This document shows, piece by piece, positions 1 through 9,127 of a stretch of DNA of 64,000 bases (positions within the stretch are counted from its first letter, which is position 1; every line of letters begins with the position of its first letter). The notes beneath the pieces are model-generated. The model was not told where the DNA came from, did not search any database, and was given only the letters and a program-made list of their open reading frames with translations. Location of the stretch: NCBI GenBank assembly GCA_963837325.1, contig CAWIMV010000002.1, positions 1 to 64,000 of the forward strand. The letters run 5' to 3'. Source of the stretch: CAVQKZ01 sp963837325 (GTDB taxonomy: Bacteria; Actinomycetota; Actinomycetes; Mycobacteriales; Jatrophihabitantaceae). A program made the position numbers and the translations under genes.

Positions 1-314
1 GAACATCTTGCGTTTGCGCTCGTGCATGTCGCGCGTGACAATCAGGTTATCGACGTCGCGCTTGGCGTGCTCGCGTTGCACCAGGAATTCGGGAATGATG
101 CCGGTCGTGTCGCCGCCGTGTTCGAGCACGGCGCGCGCCACTTCGCCCATCATGCCGACCGAGCCGCCGCCATAGACGAGGCCGATCTTGTTCTCGGCGA
201 GGATTTGCCGAACTCGCGCGCCGCCTTGATGAAGGCGGGGTCGGTGCCGGGACCGGAACCGCAATAAACGCAAATTTTTCGGATTTTATTGTTGGTCTTT
301 GTGTTGTCTTTCAT
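1..314 (-). pseudogene. LOG-family (lysine decarboxylase-like) protein, N-terminal part, frameshifted
   Basis: This is the N-terminal part of a LOG-family protein, the family that includes cytokinin riboside 5'-monophosphate phosphoribohydrolases; it runs off the left edge. From the ATG at 314 the translation contains KICVYCGSGPGTDP, the usual opening strand of the Rossmann-like fold. After a one-base deletion near 208 a second frame gives ILAENKIGLVYGGG and SVGMMGEVARAVLEHGG, matching the family's GGGxxGxMG block. The catalytic PGGxGTxxE motif would lie outside the window. The break could be real or a sequencing error, since neighbouring genes are broken in the same way. Confidence 0.75.
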
Positions 315-437
315 GGCCTGCATGTGGAGGACGGTGTGACAGCGTCAAGGCGTGCCTGACAAAGCGCCGGAAAACCGCTGCGGCAGCGCCCACTCGGGGT
401 GATAAGCGGCGGAAAACCGCCTATATAATTCGTCACA

Positions 438-2399
438 ATGAATGCCGATCCCCACCATCCCGCCAAGCCGCGGGTTTCCGCCGACCGCGGCGCGCTGCTG
501 AGCACGCTGGTCAATCTGTGGCCCTATATTTGGCCAACCGACCGCGCCGACCTCAAGCGTCGTGTGCTCGGTGCGTTCCTGCTGCTGCTGGTTGCCAAGC
601 TGGCGACCATGGCGACGCCATTCACCTTCAAATGGGCGACCGATGCCTTGAGCGGGCAGGGTTCGGCCCCGGTCGCGGCGAACGAATGGGTCGCCTGGGT
701 GATCGCCGCGCCGATTGCGATGACGATCGCCTACGCCGGCATGCGCATTCTGATGGCCGGCCTGACGCAAGTGCGCGACGGCATCTTCGCCAAGGTGTCG
801 ATGCACGCGGTGCGGCGGATCGCTTTCCGCACCTTCATCCACATGCACGAGTTGTCGCTGCGGTTTCACCTGGAGCGCAAGACCGGCGGCTTGACGCGTG
901 TGCTGGAGCGCGGCCGCGACGCCATCGAAACCATCGTGCGCATGGTAATACTGCAGCTCATCCCGACCATCATCGAGCTTGCCATGATTGTCGGAGTGCT
1001 GTTGTGGCAGTTCGACTGGCGCTACGTCGCGGCGATCTTGGTCACCGTCACGATCTACATGATCTACACCTATTACGCGACCGAATGGCGGATTGGCATT
1101 CGCCGCAAGATGAACGACAGCGACACCGACGCCAACGTCAAGGCGATCACTCGTTGCTCAATTACGAGACCGTCAAATACTTCAGCGCCGAGCAGCGCGA
1201 GGCGTCACGCTACGACCGCTCGATGGCGCGCTACGAGGATGCCAGCGTCAAGGCCTATACCTCGCTCGCCGTGCTCAACGCCGGGCAGGCAGCGATCTTC
1301 AGCGTGGGCTTGGGCACCGCGATGGTGATGTGCGCGCTCGGCATCAGCAACGGTACCAACGGTTGGCGATTCGGCTGATCAACTCCATGATGATCCAGCT
1401 CTACCAGCCGCTGAATTTCATGGGCATGGTATATCGCGAGATTAAGCAGGCGCTGATCGATATCGAGATGATGTTCTCGATTTTGTCGCGCGAGGCGGAG
1501 ATCAAGGACGCGCCCGGCGCGCCGCCGCTCAAAGTGTCGAGCGGCCATATCCGTTTTGAGAACGTGCGGTTTTCCTACGATCCGGAGCGGCCGATCCTCA
1601 AGGGCATCAGCTTTGAGGTGCTGGCAGGACGCACCGTCGCGGTGGTGGGGCCTTCCGGCGCCGGCAAGTATACCATCTCGCGGCTGATCTCCGTTTCTAC
1701 GATTTGTCGGGCGGGCGCATCACCATCGACGGGCAAGACATCCGCGCCGTCACGCAGGAATTTTTGCGGCAGGCGATCGGCATGGTGCCGCAGGACACCG
1801 TGCTGTTCAACGACACCATCCGCTACAACATCCGGTACGGACGTTGGGCCGCGAGCGACGCCGAGGTCGAGCAGGCCGCGGCGCTCGCGCAGATCGACGA
1901 CTTCATTAAGTTGTCGCCGAAAGGCTACGAGACCGAAGTCGGCGACGTGGGCTAAGCTGTCGGCGGCGAAAAGCAGCGCGTCGCCACGTGCGCACCATCT
2001 TGAAAGCGCCGCCGATCTTGTTGCTCGACGAAGCAACCTCGGCGCTCGACAGCCACACCGAAAAGGAAATCCAGGATGCACTCGAGCGGGTATCGCGCGG
2101 CCGCGCCACGCTGGTGATTGCGCGCCGCTTTCACCATCGTCGGCGCCGACGAAATCATCGTGCTCGAGGCCGGCGAGATCGTCGAGCGCGGCAGCCATCA
2201 AAGCCTGCTCGCCAGCGGCGGGCTTTATGCCAGCATGTGGAACAGACAGCGCGAGGCGGAAGCGGCACGCGAGAAACTGGCGCTGATCGGCGAAGAACCC
2301 GCCGCTCCCAACCGCAATCCGCCCGCGTTGGATGATGCTATGATGGAGGCTGCCAACGAGCCGGCCATGCCGTCAATCGCGCTGCGGAGTAGAACTTAA
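438..2399 (+). pseudogene. Atm1/HMT-type ABC transporter (permease fused to ATPase), multiply frameshifted
   Basis: This is a half-size ABC exporter of the mitochondrial Atm1/heavy-metal type, with a membrane domain followed by an ATPase domain. The ATG at 438 opens a hydrophobic region with several membrane spans up to about 1150. The reading then jumps frame near 1150, 1365, 1690, 1950, 1990 and 2125. ATPase landmarks can be read across the frames: Walker A as GPSGAGKYT (Tyr where Ser is normal), VPQDTVLFNDTI as the Q-loop region, LSGGEKQRVA as the signature and ILLLDEATSALD as Walker B. The end overlaps the psd start (TAATG). The Walker A substitution and frameshift density suggest poor sequence quality or a dead gene. 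Confidence 0.8.
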
Positions 2400-3095
2400 T
2401 GTCGATCCTCAATTCGATCCGCGCTCAGGCAGTCCCGATCACGCCGGAAGGCTATCCCTTCATCGGCGCCTTCGCGTTCGCCAGCCTGGTCCTTTTCTGG
2501 GCGTGGACGCCGCTCGGCTGGATCGGCACGGTGCTGACGATCTGGTGCGTGCTGTTCTTCCGCGACCCGCCGCGGGTGACGCCGGTGCGCGACGGCATCG
2601 TGGTGGCGCCGGCCGATGGCCGCATCAGCATGGTCACCTCGGCCGCGCCGCCGCACGAACTTGGCCTCGGCGACAAGCTGCTGCCGCGGGTGTCTATCTT
2701 CATGAGCGTGCTCGAGTCACATCAACCGCGCACCGTTCGCGGGCCGTATCGAGCGCATCGTTTATCAGCCGGGCAAGTTCTTCAACGCCGACCTCGATAA
2801 GGCGAGCGCCGACAACGAGCGCAATTCGCTGGTGATCGCGTCGGCGAACGCGCGTATCGCGATGATGCAGATCGCCAGCTTGGTGGCGCGGCGCATCGTC
2901 TGTTACGTACGGGAAGGGCAGACCATCGCGGCCGGCGAGCGCTTCGGCATGATCCGGTTCGGTTCCCGCCTCGATATTTATCTGCCGGAAGGTGTGGTGC
3001 CGCAGGTCGCGGTCGGGCAAACCGCGATCGCCGGCGAAACCGTCATCGCCGATCTGCGGGTGGCGGACAGCGGGCGCGCGTTCCGCGCCGGTTAA
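2399..3095 (+). pseudogene. psd: phosphatidylserine decarboxylase, short proteobacterial type, one frameshift
   Basis: This enzyme converts phosphatidylserine to phosphatidylethanolamine at the membrane. The first frame runs from MSILNSIRAQ through a hydrophobic N-terminal segment and APADGRISMV to VSIFMSVL. A small deletion near 2715 shifts the frame, and the second part carries FAGRIERIVYQPGKFFNA, the pyruvoyl-forming site RFGSRLDIYLPEG and a normal C-terminus. The total length of about 232 residues is usual for the short class, which is cleaved at the Gly-Ser of FGSR. It precedes pssA, giving the substrate-maker and substrate-user pair common in Bradyrhizobiaceae. Confidence 0.85.
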
Positions 3096-3159
3096 CGCCG
3101 CTGCCCGGGACGATTTCGCCGCCGTGGCGGCTGGGCCCGCAACCGACTATATTCATCGC

Positions 3160-4045
3160 ATGGTATTTCCGCCTTTTGACCCAAGCCGTTCGGCTGAAAA
3201 GCGCCAGCGTTCCAGCCGGTGCCGGTCGCACCTTGCTGCCGAATATCATCACCCTGCTGGCGCTGTGCGCGGGCTGACCGCGATCCGCCTGGCGTTCGAA
3301 GGCCGCGGCGAGCTGGCGCTCGCGGCGATCGTCTTTGCCGCGCTGCTCGACGGCATCGACGGCCGCATTGCTCGCCTGCTCAAGGGCACCTCGAAATTCG
3401 GCGCCGAGCTCGACAGCCTCGCCGACTTCGTCAATTTCGGCGTCGCTCCGGCGCTGATCGTATTTCTGGGGCCTCAACGAGCTCAAGTCGGTCGGCTGGA
3501 TCGCCGCGATGGTGTTTGCGATCTGCTCGGCGCTGCGGTTGGCGCGCTTCAATGTGATGATCGACGATCAACAAGCCAGCCTGGGCGGACAATTTTTTCA
3601 CTGGCATTCCGGCGCCGGCCGGCGCCATCACGATGTTGCTGCCGATCTATCTCAATTTCCTCGGCCTCGCCGCCAACATCGTGGTGATCTGGCTCACCTT
3701 CCTCTACACGCTGTTCATTGGGCTGCTGATGGTGTCGAGACTGCCGGTATTTTCCGGAAAGCGGGTCGGCAAGCGAGTGCCGCCGGAAATGGTGCTGCCG
3801 GCCTTTGTCGCCATCGTGTTGTTCTTCCGCTGCTGATCAGCTACCCGTGGCAAGTCCTCACGCTGGGGACGTACACTTATCTCGTCTGCCTGCCACTCGG
3901 TTGGCTGTCCTACAAGGAAAATCAGCGCAAGGACGCGGCTGCCGCGCAGGCGGCCGCTGCGCCGGCGGCGCCGAGCGACGTGGTCGCGCCGCTGCCCGGC
4001 GAAACCACCGATCAAACCGGCGAGCGGCCCAACCGGCTCAACTAG
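3160..4045 (+). pseudogene. pssA: CDP-diacylglycerol--serine O-phosphatidyltransferase, frameshifted
   Basis: This integral membrane enzyme makes phosphatidylserine from CDP-diacylglycerol and serine, the substrate of the adjacent psd product. The CDP-alcohol phosphatidyltransferase signature is clear: LLDGIDGRIARLLKGTSKFG followed by AELDSLADFVNFG fits DGxxARx8Gx3Dx3D. The frame changes near 3230, 3475, 3595 and 3830. The pieces SVGWIAAMVFAICSALRLAR, AITMLLPIYLNFLGLAANIV and LLISYPWQVLTLGTYTYLVC together give about 290 residues with several membrane spans. The ATG at 3160 is the first plausible start after psd. Confidence 0.85.
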
Positions 4046-4141
4046 GCCGGCGCCACCCATCACGATCTTGCGCGTTGACGGCGCTCGCAATGCCATCCGA
4101 CGATTGCCATAAGCACGATAATGAAACCGGGGCCTAGACGG

Positions 4142-4415
4142 CTACTCGGCTTTTTGCGCGGGGAGCGGTGCCGTTCCGGTCGGCATGGTTGCCGGCGCCG
4201 GGGCCAATTGCGTCGGAGCAAAGCTGCGGATGCGGCAGTCCAGGCAGTCGGCAGTGCAGGCTGGTTTTTTGGGACGGGCAATGATTGCAGACCGGCTCAC
4301 ACTTGTCTGGATCGTCGGTTGTGGTCGTTTTGGGCGCTGACAACGAAGAAAGCGAGCTCGCCGCAACGACCAAGCCGGCCAACAGCAGCGCGAGCGCCAA
4401 CGAGTGGCGGGTCAT
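4142..4415 (-). pseudogene. small secreted protein, probably frameshifted
   Basis: The ATG at 4415 gives MTRHSLALALLLAGLVVAAS, a convincing signal peptide. The frame that follows is Cys-containing (DPDKCEPVCNHCP). A second frame ending at 4142 continues more naturally as PACTADCLDCRIRSFAPTQL and ends in a Pro/Ala-rich tail. This suggests one small Cys-rich exported protein with a single-base slip near 4300. No family recognised. Confidence 0.4.
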
Positions 4416-4448
4416 CACATACCTGCCGTTACGGCCGCGCACGTCATG

Positions 4449-4774
4449 TCAGTCCTTGAAGTCGATGCACTGCGCAACCCCGTTAATTTTGCAATACTGG
4501 TGCGACGATCCGCACCGGTCGTCGGATATTTCGACGACCGTCCCATTAAGCCGGCAATCATAGGTAGCGAGCTTCGACACGCCACGAATGGGTTTGACGG
4601 CGATAGGGGCTTGTGGGCTTTTTTGCGCCGGTCTGCTTCTGCATTTCCGACGAATTCCCCTGCGCCGGCGCAGATATCATGCTTCACCGCTTCCGTTGCA
4701 GAAACCGAAAAATCAAACGCGAGCGTCGCGAAGAATAATGCTGCTATCGCGAGTATCGACGATTTCAGGAGCAT
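4449..4774 (-). pseudogene. small secreted Cys-containing protein, frameshifted
   Basis: The ATG at 4774 starts MLLKSSILAIAALFFATLAF, a signal peptide with likely cleavage after SVSA. After a slip between about 4560 and 4600 the second frame reads YDCRLNGTVVEISDDRCGSS then HQYCKINGVAQCIDFKD and stops. Such short C..C..C..C proteins are common hypothetical secreted proteins in Bradyrhizobiaceae. Function unknown. Confidence 0.45.
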
Positions 4775-4957
4775 GTGTTGTCTTCCCCTCGATTGGCTTC
4801 CGCCGCCGGACAGGAAACGGTCAGCGCGTCATTTTCACCCGTGAATGTCAAAAGCAGGCGGCGCCGAAAGCTTTTGTTCTCCGATGATCGTGTGCTCATG
4901 CGGCCAGTCAATGACGCCTGCCATTTCCCACACAGCAGCATTTCCACTCATGCGCTT

Positions 4958-5112
4958 TCAGCTTAATGGCGTGGCTTTGCCGTTGAGCAATTGGGTGCCG
5001 AACGGATAGCCCGGCATCAGATGGTCGGGGTGCGCCCAGCCCGGCAGCGCCTCATGCGGTCGAGAAACGCAGCAATCGCAGGATGGTCCAGCAATACGTA
5101 ATTTATGTCCTC
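4958..5112 (-). pseudogene. C-terminal end of a glutathione S-transferase, cut at a sequence junction
   Basis: Read on the minus strand, VLLDHPAIAAFLDRM followed after a one-base slip by ALPGWAHPDHLMPGYPFG and a stop is the typical C-terminus of an alphaproteobacterial glutathione S-transferase. The rest of the gene should lie to the right, but the DNA there is actinobacterial and encodes an unrelated protein. The gene is therefore truncated at the junction near 5,110. Confidence 0.55.
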
Positions 5113-5130
5113 GTCTCCCTCGGCTCGGTT
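5100..5130. other. abrupt junction between alphaproteobacterial and actinobacterial DNA
   Basis: Left of this point the genes are alphaproteobacterial and full of frameshifts; right of it they are actinobacterial and mostly intact. The GST fragment is cut here while the gene to the right ends with its own stop at 5130. No insertion sequence, tRNA or direct repeat is visible at the switch, which argues for a chimeric assembly rather than integration. Confidence 0.6.
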
Positions 5131-5759
5131 CATCCCATCTCACGCACTTCCCAGTGCTCCCGCCCGCCGACGCCGGCGTTCAGGTAGCCGCGGGGGTAGG
5201 CCGGCCCGGGGAAACCGATCTCGTTCCAGGCCCACGGATGGGAGTAGAACGCCGTGCAGGCGTAGCGCGTCCACAGACTCCACACGTGCTTGGCCGGCCA
5301 GTCGTGCCAATGCTTGCCGTCGCTGGACAGATCCTGCACGGCTTGCACCAGCGCCGCCTGTTCGCTGCTGACCAGGCCGGCAAAGCCGCGGCCGTGATGG
5401 CGTTTTTGGGCGTCGCGGTCGAGAGCGGCGAGCGTCTCCCGCCAGGCCTGGGCGTCTTCGGGAAGGTCGTCGTAGTGCCAGCCGTCGGTCTCGCCGACGG
5501 CCAGGCGCTGGTCGATGAGCGCCAGGACGGGTACGCGGGGGTCGCCGTCCTGAGCCAGCAGCAGGTCCAGCAGCGGCGCGGCAACGCCGACTTCGTGCGG
5601 CGTGAAGAAGGCGAGTTCGCCCGGCAGCGCCAACCGCGCCAGGACGGCACCAGCGGTGACGTCGTCCCACGCGTCCACACTGTCGAGGACGTCGAACCTG
5701 CCGAACCGGCCGCGGCCCTGGGGAGTGACGGCGCGTTGCCGCGGACTGCGGAACGGCAT
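5130..5759 (-). CDS. gluconate 2-dehydrogenase subunit 3 family protein
   Basis: This 209-residue protein resembles subunit 3 of membrane-bound gluconate 2-dehydrogenases, the small partner of a GMC-type flavoprotein. Supporting features are the aromatic C-terminal segment WAWNEIGFPGPAYPRGY and the helical, acidic middle. The ATG at 5757-5759 overlaps the stop of the upstream membrane gene, so the two are probably co-translated. The expected flavoprotein partner is not seen; it would lie downstream, beyond the junction near 5,110. No export signal is obvious at this start. Family assignment is by motif recognition only. Confidence 0.6.
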   Translation of the reverse strand: MPFRSPRQRAVTPQGRGRFGRFDVLDSVDAWDDVTAGAVLARLALPGELAFFTPHEVGVAAPLLDLLLAQDGDPRVPVLALIDQRLAVGETDGWHYDDLPEDAQAWRETLAALDRDAQKRHHGRGFAGLVSSEQAALVQAVQDLSSDGKHWHDWPAKHVWSLWTRYACTAFYSHPWAWNEIGFPGPAYPRGYLNAGVGGREHWEVREMG

Positions 5760-6244
5760 CAGACCACCTCCGGCGGATCCCCCTGTGGCGGGCGCCCCTC
5801 GCGCCGCAGCACGGCCGCGAGCAGGCCCATACCACCGACGAGAGAGGCGAGCAGTGGGGCGAACGCCGGCGGCCCGGCCTCGACGTTGTAACGGGTGATT
5901 CCGCCGGGACGCTGCGCGATGCCGCGCCAATGCAGGTAGGTGCCCTGCAGTCCGTTGGCGACGATCGCCGCCGAGGCGAGCGGCAGCACGGTGTGGGCGG
6001 CGCGGCGGGAGAACACCGCCGCCACACCGGCCGGAATGGCCGTCGGCACCACAGCGATCGGCCACCACATCATCTTGTTGCCGAAGCTGGCCCCGTCGTG
6101 GGACAGGTAGATCTCGCCCGCGGTGACCGCCGCGCCCGCAGCGGTCAGCGCGCCGAGGGTCCGCTCGAACCGCCCGGTGCGGACGTCACGGACCGCGGTC
6201 TGCGCGAGGTCGGCCGGCGCTGCTCGCCGGGTCCGCCGGGGCAT
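5759..6244 (-). CDS. small polytopic membrane protein
   Basis: This 161-residue protein has about four hydrophobic segments: LGALTAAGAAVTAGEIYL, MMWWPIAVVPTAIPAGVAAV, VLPLASAAIVANGLQG and FAPLLASLVGGMGLLAAVL. It starts with the Arg-rich MPRRTRRAAP. It lies two bases from the TPP enzyme gene upstream and overlaps the gluconate-dehydrogenase-like gene downstream, so all three look like one operon. A role as membrane anchor or quinone-side partner is possible but only inferred from position. Confidence 0.6.
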   Translation of the reverse strand: MPRRTRRAAPADLAQTAVRDVRTGRFERTLGALTAAGAAVTAGEIYLSHDGASFGNKMMWWPIAVVPTAIPAGVAAVFSRRAAHTVLPLASAAIVANGLQGTYLHWRGIAQRPGGITRYNVEAGPPAFAPLLASLVGGMGLLAAVLRREGRPPQGDPPEVV

Positions 6245-6245
6245 C

Positions 6246-8042
6246 TCAGGCCTCGCCCTTGGTGCCGGGCAGGTACTGCTGGATCTTCTGTTTGACGCCC
6301 TGCTTGATGAAGCCCCAGGTGTCCTCGTCACCGTGCCAAACCGCGCCGGCCATCGACTTGACCTGTTCGAACGTGGCGTGCGGTGGGATCGGCGGTACGT
6401 CCGGGTCGCAGCGGACGTCCAAGACCGTCGGCCGATCTGACGCGAGCGCTTCCTCCCAGGCCGGGCCGACCCCGTCGGGGGTATCGACGTTGGTCCCGCC
6501 GAGCCCGATGCTGCGGGCAAAGGCGGCGTAGTCGACGTCGGGAAGAGTCTGCGAAGCGGCGAACTTCGGAGAGCTTTCCATGGCTCGCATTTCCCAGGTG
6601 ACCTGGTTCAGGTCGTTGTTGTGCAGCACTGCGACGATCAATCGGGGATCACTCCACTGCTGCCAGTAGTGCGCGACCGTGATCAGCTCGGCCAGGCCGT
6701 TCATCTGCATCGCCCCGTCGCCGACGAGGGCAATCGCGGGCCGGTCGGGGTGCGCCCACTTGGCGCCGATGGCGTACGGCACGCCGGGACCCATCGTGGC
6801 CAACGTTCCGGACAACGAGCCGCGGACGTCGCCGGTGAAGCGCAGGTGGCGGGCGTACCAGTTGGCCGCGCTGCCCGAGTCAGCGGCCACGATCGCGTTC
6901 GACGGCAGCCGCTGTGACAGTTCGTGGAAGATCCGCATCGGGTTGACGGGGTCGGCGTCGGTCATGGCCCGGCGTTCGACCGTGTTCCACCACTCGGCGA
7001 CATCAGCCTCGATCCCCTGCCGCCATTCGCGGTCGGCCTTCCGATTCAGCAGTGGAATCAGCGCTTGGAGGGTTGCCTTCGCATCGCCGACGAGGTTGAG
7101 CTCGTAGGGGTAGCGCATCCCGATCCACTTGCCGGAACGGTCGATCTGGATCGCGCGGGCCTGGCCGAACTCGGGCATGAACTGCGTGTACGGGAAGTTC
7201 GAGCCTACGGTCAGCAAGGTGTCGCAGCCCATCATCAGGTTGTACGACGGGATGGTGCCGAGCAGCCCGATCGATCCGGTCACCCAGGGCAGGTCGTCGG
7301 GGAGGACGTCCTTGCCCAGCAAGGCCTTCGCCGCGCCGGCGCCCAGCAGGTCGGCAACCTGGCTCAGCTCGTCGACGCAGCCTCGCGCCCCCTGTCCCAC
7401 AAGCAGGGCAACCTTTTCCCCGGCGTTGAGGATGTCGGCCGCCTGCCGCACCGCCTCGTCATCGGCGCGTGGCGTCACCGCCGTCATGCCGAGGCTGGAC
7501 GGCACCTGCTTGAAGGCGTGCTGTGGCGGTTCGTACGGCAGTTCCAGCACATCGGACGGGAAGATCAGGCAGGTCGGGGCATGCTCGCTCATTGCGATTC
7601 GGATGGCGCGGTCGATCAGGTTGGGCAGCTGCTGCGGCACCGTGCACATCTGCACGTAGTCGCTGCACACGTCCTTGAACAGGCTCAGCAGATCGACCTC
7701 CTGCTGGTAGGAGCCGCCCATGGCCGAGCGCTCCGTCTGCCCGACGATCGCCACGACCGGCACGTGGTCGAGCTTGGCGTCATACAGCCCGTTGAGCAGG
7801 TGCACCGCCCCAGGCCCACTCGTGGCCACACAAACGCCCGGCCGGCCGGAGAACTTCGCGTAGCCGACAGCCTCGAAGGCGGCCATCTCCTCGTGGCGGG
7901 CCTGGACGAACTGTGGCCGATCATCGGCCCGGCCCCAAGCCGCGAGTAACCCGTTGATGCCGTCGCCGGGATAGCCGAAGACCTGCTCGACATCCCACTC
8001 CCGAAGCCTCGCCAACAGCGCGTCGGCCACCGTGTCGCCCAT
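6246..8042 (-). CDS. thiamine-pyrophosphate enzyme of the pyruvate oxidase/acetolactate synthase type
   Basis: This 598-residue enzyme has the three-domain layout of TPP-dependent pyruvate oxidases (PoxB-like). The N-terminal domain has GYPGDGING and the activating Glu in FVQARHEEMAAFEAVGYAKF. The C-terminal TPP motif is GDGAMQMNGLAELITVAHYW with HNNDLNQVTWEMR about 30 residues on, fitting GDG-x25-30-NN. The start at 8042 (MGDTVADALL) is preferred because AAGGGG lies just upstream; an upstream in-frame ATG would run into the divergent promoter. It heads a three-gene operon and faces a MarR gene. The likely reaction is oxidative decarboxylation of pyruvate, but related enzymes use other 2-keto acids. 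Confidence 0.8.
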   Translation of the reverse strand: MGDTVADALLARLREWDVEQVFGYPGDGINGLLAAWGRADDRPQFVQARHEEMAAFEAVGYAKFSGRPGVCVATSGPGAVHLLNGLYDAKLDHVPVVAIVGQTERSAMGGSYQQEVDLLSLFKDVCSDYVQMCTVPQQLPNLIDRAIRIAMSEHAPTCLIFPSDVLELPYEPPQHAFKQVPSSLGMTAVTPRADDEAVRQAADILNAGEKVALLVGQGARGCVDELSQVADLLGAGAAKALLGKDVLPDDLPWVTGSIGLLGTIPSYNLMMGCDTLLTVGSNFPYTQFMPEFGQARAIQIDRSGKWIGMRYPYELNLVGDAKATLQALIPLLNRKADREWRQGIEADVAEWWNTVERRAMTDADPVNPMRIFHELSQRLPSNAIVAADSGSAANWYARHLRFTGDVRGSLSGTLATMGPGVPYAIGAKWAHPDRPAIALVGDGAMQMNGLAELITVAHYWQQWSDPRLIVAVLHNNDLNQVTWEMRAMESSPKFAASQTLPDVDYAAFARSIGLGGTNVDTPDGVGPAWEEALASDRPTVLDVRCDPDVPPIPPHATFEQVKSMAGAVWHGDEDTWGFIKQGVKQKIQQYLPGTKGEA

Positions 8043-8080
8043 TGCATCGCCCCTTCGTGCCAAAGCTGCGATTAACCTCG

Positions 8081-8123
8081 TATTGCAACTGTGTCTACTC
8101 GGAACTCTTGCATATTGCAACTG
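8081..8123. promoter_or_regulatory. direct repeats in the divergent promoter, candidate MarR operator
   Basis: TATTGCAACTG occurs twice, at 8081-8091 and 8113-8123, 32 bp apart (three helical turns on the same face). The pair lies between the divergent TPP-enzyme and MarR genes, where an autoregulating MarR protein would bind. Operator function is inferred. Confidence 0.5.
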
Positions 8124-8131
8124 AACGCGAA

Positions 8132-8653
8132 ATGATGATGTCTGTGACGGACGGACATACCCAAGCGACCGGGACCGATCACGGCCCCGTTACCGATGTG
8201 GAGATGGACGCAGTGCTGGCGGCCTCGCGCGTCCTGGTGGCCATCAGCGCACGATCCCTCGCCGCTGTCGACGACACGGTCGACATGCCCCAGTTCCGAG
8301 CTCTGGTGATCGTGTCCAGCCGCGGTGCAGTGACGCTGGGCGAACTGGCCGAGGCTGCGGGCATGAACCTGTCCACCGCCAGTCGGTTATGCGACCGGCT
8401 GGTGAATATGGGCCTGCTCAACCGAGCCGACGACCCGGCCAATCGACGTCAGCTGCAACTGACGGTGACGGACGCCGGGCGCAACGTGGTCAGCCGGGCC
8501 GTCGATCGCCGACGGACCAGCCTGCAGCCGATTCTGCGCCGCCTGCCGAAGGAGCGCCGCACGCACCTCGTCGGCCTCCTGGCCGAATTCGCCGAAGCCG
8601 GCGGTGAGGCAGCCGACCGTGACCTTTGGTCGCTCGGCTGGCCGACCACCTGA
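8132..8653 (+). CDS. MarR family transcriptional regulator
   Basis: This 173-residue winged-helix regulator contains the recognition region VTLGELAEAAGMNLSTASRL and the wing LLNRADDPANRRQLQLTVT, diagnostic of MarR. Three ATG codons in tandem (8132, 8135, 8138) leave the exact start uncertain; 8132 is used. It is transcribed away from the TPP-enzyme operon and shares its promoter region with two 11-bp direct repeats. It probably represses itself and that operon until a ligand binds. Confidence 0.85.
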   Translation: MMMSVTDGHTQATGTDHGPVTDVEMDAVLAASRVLVAISARSLAAVDDTVDMPQFRALVIVSSRGAVTLGELAEAAGMNLSTASRLCDRLVNMGLLNRADDPANRRQLQLTVTDAGRNVVSRAVDRRRTSLQPILRRLPKERRTHLVGLLAEFAEAGGEAADRDLWSLGWPTT

Positions 8654-8695
8654 TCGACCCGCGCGCGTCCAGCGCCGAAAGGAGATGAGTCGCCA

Positions 8696-9127
8696 ATGGC
8701 GAGAACCGTTGTGGTGACTGGCTCGGCCAGGCTCGCCGCCGCCGACGGCTTTCGCGGCGGCGCGCTGCGCGTGGCGGTTCGGGCGCTGCCGTTCGCCCAG
8801 TCCCTTGCCGGGGCAGTACTCATGGCTCGGCCCGAACAGGTTGCCCGCGCGGTCAGCGCGTCCCGGCGGGGCGCGCCTGCGCCGGGAATCGTGCGCCTGC
8901 TCGGCCTACGACTGCTGGCGCAGGGCATCGTCGCATCGGTATGGCGGCGACCGGAAACCGCGGCCGCGAGTGCCGCGATCGACGCGACCCACAGCGCCAG
9001 CATGGTCCTGGCCGGCGCGATCAGTCCGCGGTTCCGGCGAGCGGCCCTGATCAGCGCCAGCGCTTCTCTTGTCTCGGCCTTGATTTCAGCGCTCGCCGCC
9101 ACCTCGCCCCGGCCGAATCAGCGATGA
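8696..9127 (+). CDS. small hydrophobic protein preceding a GH15 gene
   Basis: This 143-residue protein is Ala/Arg-rich with hydrophobic stretches such as VLMARPEQVARAV, IVRLLGLRLLAQGIVASVW and ALISASASLVSALISALA. A strong ribosome site (AAAGGAG) precedes the ATG at 8696. Its stop overlaps the start of the GH15 gene (ATGA), so the two are translationally coupled. No family recognised. Confidence 0.65.
   Translation: MARTVVVTGSARLAAADGFRGGALRVAVRALPFAQSLAGAVLMARPEQVARAVSASRRGAPAPGIVRLLGLRLLAQGIVASVWRRPETAAASAAIDATHSASMVLAGAISPRFRRAALISASASLVSALISALAATSPRPNQR

Noticed and set aside
1..5110. Genuine horizontal transfer of psd-pssA into an actinobacterium
   Set aside because: No integration signs, and a frameshift density unlike the rest; a chimera explains this better.
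6924..7949. A 341-codon plus-strand frame
   Set aside because: Exact antisense shadow of the TPP enzyme, which has clear catalytic motifs.
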